Shown: positions 61,841 through 64,000 of the stretch, piece by piece
Layout of the letters: the number at the start of each line of letters is the position of its first letter
How positions within the stretch are numbered: the stretch's first letter is position 1
Assembly (NCBI RefSeq): GCF_022662375.1
Contig: NZ_JAKNQL010000016.1
Coordinates: forward strand, 1 to 64,000
DNA from: Pseudomonas sp. CROZ-RG-20F-R04-15
Lineage (GTDB): Bacteria; Pseudomonadota; Gammaproteobacteria; Pseudomonadales; Pseudomonadaceae
Direction of reading: 5' to 3'
DNA length: 64,000 nucleotides
Notes under the pieces: model-generated
The model's database searches: none
Seen by the model: only the letters and a program-made list of their open reading frames with translations
What the model was told of the DNA's origin: nothing
Made by a program: the position numbers and the translations under genes

Positions 61841-62923
61841 TTAAAAAGTGGGAGCGCGATACAGGTCGTAGGTCTGGCGAATCATCAGCGCGGCGCTGAA
61901 ACGCTCGCGGACGATGCTCCGTCCTTGGTTGCCGAGGTCGAGCAGGCGAGGCTTCTGGATAATCGTCAGCACATCGGCCAGCGCCTGGTGATCACCGGAC
62001 GGAAAGACATAACCGGAGACTTCATTGGTGACCAGTTCAGGCAGCGACGTGCAATTGCTGGCGATTACCGGCAAGCCCATGGCCATGCCTTCCAGCGGCA
62101 CCATGGCGAAACCTTCCCAGCGGCTCGGCACGATCAGCGCATCGGATTGTTGATACAGCGCCTGCACTTCGCTCGGGGTGACCCACGGCAGGTACTCGAC
62201 GCCGTCCATCGGTGGGCACTCGACCGCGTCCTCGTTGACGGCACTGCCGACCACGGTCAGCTTCATGTCGCTGCGCTGCACTTTGGCGTAAGCCTTGAGC
62301 AGCACATCGAAGCCCTTTTGATAGTCGAGGCGGCCAACGAACAGCAGATGAATCGGCTCGTTGCCAACCGCTTTCTGCGCGTCTTCCTTGCGATGAATGC
62401 CGTTGTAGATCAGCGTCATGCGCTTGCGCTCAATGCCAAAACGCGCGGCTTTGTCGAGTTCGTACTGGCTGACGCAAATGATCACGTCGGTGACTTTCTG
62501 CAACACCCGCTCGATCCACGCATAGACTTTCTGCTTGGTCGGCGAGCTTTCCATCAGGAACGAAAACGCGTGCGGGCAGTAGACGATCTTCGGCTTGCGC
62601 CACGGTCGCAACAGCACACACACGCACCGGCCGATGACGCCGGAAAAGGTACTGTGCAAATGCACCACGTCGGGCTTTTCCTTGAGCATCACCTGGGTCA
62701 GGCGCCAGGCGAAACGCAGTAGCGACGGCACATTGCGCCCGGTACGCGGGAAAGTGCGGATCTGTTGCTCGCCGATGCCGTGCAACTCTTTGGCCTGATC
62801 CTCCGGGACCAGATACACCAGCTCGTAGTTCGCCGCATCACCTTCCGGCGAGGCCGAAATCGTCCGGATCACCGTCGCGACGCCACCTTTGATCGTCTCT
62901 GCCACGTGCAGTATTTTTTTCAC
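61841..62923 (-). CDS. Glycosyltransferase family 4 protein
   Basis: This 360-residue GT-B glycosyltransferase has Glyco_transf_4 (VVHLHSTFSGVIGRC and CPHAFSFLMES) and Glycos_transf_1 (LLFVGRLDYQKGFDVLLKAY, ALIVPSRWEGFAMVPLEGMA with the E-x7-E motif). It is a retaining enzyme that adds one sugar to the repeat unit on the cytoplasmic side. It is the only clear repeat-unit glycosyltransferase besides the initiating enzyme within the window; others may lie beyond the edge. Confidence 0.93.
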   Translation of the reverse strand: MKKILHVAETIKGGVATVIRTISASPEGDAANYELVYLVPEDQAKELHGIGEQQIRTFPRTGRNVPSLLRFAWRLTQVMLKEKPDVVHLHSTFSGVIGRCVCVLLRPWRKPKIVYCPHAFSFLMESSPTKQKVYAWIERVLQKVTDVIICVSQYELDKAARFGIERKRMTLIYNGIHRKEDAQKAVGNEPIHLLFVGRLDYQKGFDVLLKAYAKVQRSDMKLTVVGSAVNEDAVECPPMDGVEYLPWVTPSEVQALYQQSDALIVPSRWEGFAMVPLEGMAMGLPVIASNCTSLPELVTNEVSGYVFPSGDHQALADVLTIIQKPRLLDLGNQGRSIVRERFSAALMIRQTYDLYRAPTF

Positions 62924-62963
62924 AAATCACCCACTTCAAAGAGGAAAAAACAGTCGCTGACAG

Positions 62964-64000
62964 TCAGGATTTGTCGGACGCGTATTCGTAGTTGTAATAG
63001 CCATAGCCGCCATTGCCGTAGTAGCTGGCGGCGCGCTTCTCGACGCCATTGAACACCGCGCCTTTCAACTCGATACCGTTCTGCGCGAAGCGGCGAATGG
63101 TCAGTTCAATCTCTTTGGCCGGGTTCACCCCGAAGCGCGTAACGATCAGGCTGATCCCCGCTTCACGGCCAACAATCGCCGCATCGGTCACCGCCAGCAG
63201 CGGCGGTGTATCGATGATCACCAGGTCGTAGCGCTCGCTCAGTTCGGCGAGCAATTCGCGGAAGTTGGCGTGCATCAACAGCTCGGACGGATTGGGCGGC
63301 ACCTGGCCACGGCTGATGAAGTGCAGGTTGTCGATTTCGACTTTGTTGATCGCCTGATCGATGCTGCAGCGCTTGACCAGCAGGTCGGACAAACCGTTGG
63401 TGATCGGCGTGTTGAGGGTTTTGTGCAGATGACCTTTGCGCATGTCGGCATCGATCAGCACCACGCGCTGGCCGCTGAGGGCCATGACCGCCGCGAGGTT
63501 GGACGAAACGAAGGTCTTGCCGACTTGCGGGCTCGGCCCGGAAATCATGATGCGGTTGTTGGTCGAATCGAGCCCGGCGAAATGCAGGCAGGTGCGCAGG
63601 CTGCGAATCGATTCGATCGACAGATCCGTCGGATTGCGCAGGGCCAACAGATACGCCGGCTTGTCGACACCATCGCGGGCGCGGCCTTTTTTGTTGTCCT
63701 CTTCATCCTGCAAGGCGCTGTACGGAATCGACGCGTACACCGGCAAGCCGAGTTGCTCGATGGCTTCCGGGCCTTCGAGGCCACGGCTCAAGGATTTGCG
63801 CAGCAGCACCAGCGCTACACCAACGAAGGCACCGAGGAAGGTAGCAATCAGCACAATCAGGGCTTTTTTCGGTTTGACCGGGCTGGTCAGGTCGACATCC
63901 GCCGCATCGACCAGACGCACATTACCCACGGCGCCGGCGCGGACTATGTCCAGCTCTTGGGATTTGTTCAGCAACTGCGTGTAGATCTGCGAAGCGACCT
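62964..64000 (-). CDS. Wzc-type polysaccharide tyrosine autokinase (partial, 5' end off window)
   Basis: The visible C-terminal part, about 345 residues, has the last membrane helix (ALIVLIATFLGAFVGVALVL) and the BY-kinase domain: Walker A SGPSPQVGKTF, Walker A' RVVLIDADMRKG and Walker B YDLVIIDTPPLL. A Tyr-rich tail (YYGNGGYGYYNYEY) is the site of autophosphorylation. The frame stays open to the window end, so the N-terminal Wzz domain lies outside. It controls chain length and export with Wza and is the first visible gene of the minus-strand assembly operon. Confidence 0.95.
   Translation of the reverse strand, partial: VASQIYTQLLNKSQELDIVRAGAVGNVRLVDAADVDLTSPVKPKKALIVLIATFLGAFVGVALVLLRKSLSRGLEGPEAIEQLGLPVYASIPYSALQDEEDNKKGRARDGVDKPAYLLALRNPTDLSIESIRSLRTCLHFAGLDSTNNRIMISGPSPQVGKTFVSSNLAAVMALSGQRVVLIDADMRKGHLHKTLNTPITNGLSDLLVKRCSIDQAINKVEIDNLHFISRGQVPPNPSELLMHANFRELLAELSERYDLVIIDTPPLLAVTDAAIVGREAGISLIVTRFGVNPAKEIELTIRRFAQNGIELKGAVFNGVEKRAASYYGNGGYGYYNYEYASDKS

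Noticed and set aside
60929-62722. 597-codon plus-strand frame opposite the pyruvyl transferase and glycosyltransferase genes
   Set aside because: It crosses two real genes and their junction and shows no domain.

Overview
The window looks like a chromosomal segment of a fluorescent Pseudomonas, most likely the P. fluorescens group. The evidence is the GC-rich coding style, many REP elements of the GTGGGAGCGAGC...GCTCGCGAAG type, Pseudomonas-typical families (DUF6124, DUF2388) and the gene content. No tRNA, rRNA, CRISPR array, transposase or integrase was found.

Layout. 0.2-1.4 kb: an MFS transporter. 1.5-6.0 kb: an iron-uptake cell-surface signalling set (ECF sigma, FecR anti-sigma, FecA-like TonB receptor) plus a small cytochrome c. 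6.2-12.5 kb: a two-partner secretion pair (TpsB, then a 1,489-residue haemagglutinin-repeat TpsA). 12.7-15.4 kb: an EmrA/EmrB-type efflux operon behind a striking tandem palindromic operator. 15.6-18.3 kb: an AhpD-like protein, a Gly/Ser-rich secreted protein and a membrane diguanylate cyclase. 18.4-20.3 kb: a compact type VI secretion cargo module (PAAR protein, serine hydrolase, lipoprotein). 20.5-21.8 kb: RNase T2 and an unknown gene. 21.9-25.7 kb: copABCD. 25.8-31.2 kb: a PheC-like protein, a small lipoprotein, an Lrp regulator divergent from an acetylpolyamine amidohydrolase / ornithine cyclodeaminase / amino acid permease set. 31.3-32.5 kb: a signal peptidase I and a membrane protein.

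Accessory region, 32.7-40.7 kb. Two nearly identical DUF6124 genes share a long conserved leader with RNA-switch-like complementarities, and a decayed third copy lies between them. Around them are an AT-rich membrane protein, an unknown protein, a NERD-nuclease/helicase/zinc-ribbon protein and an AT-rich four-helix membrane protein. The region ends at the 5' end of dusA, a known insertion hot spot.

Exopolysaccharide locus, 43.5 kb to the window end. Two unusual winged-helix regulators precede a WcaJ-type initiating glycosyl-1-phosphate transferase. The remaining genes are yjbE-like/wza/yjbFGH export genes, galE, galU, a stand-alone phosphomannomutase C-terminal-domain protein, an SGNH hydrolase, an acyltransferase, a Wzy-like polymerase, a Wzx-like flippase, a pyruvyl transferase, a GT4 glycosyltransferase and a Wzc-type tyrosine kinase that runs off the window edge. 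Together they predict a Wzx/Wzy-dependent, acylated and pyruvylated (anionic) exopolysaccharide. An exact 135-bp-period REP array lies inside this locus.
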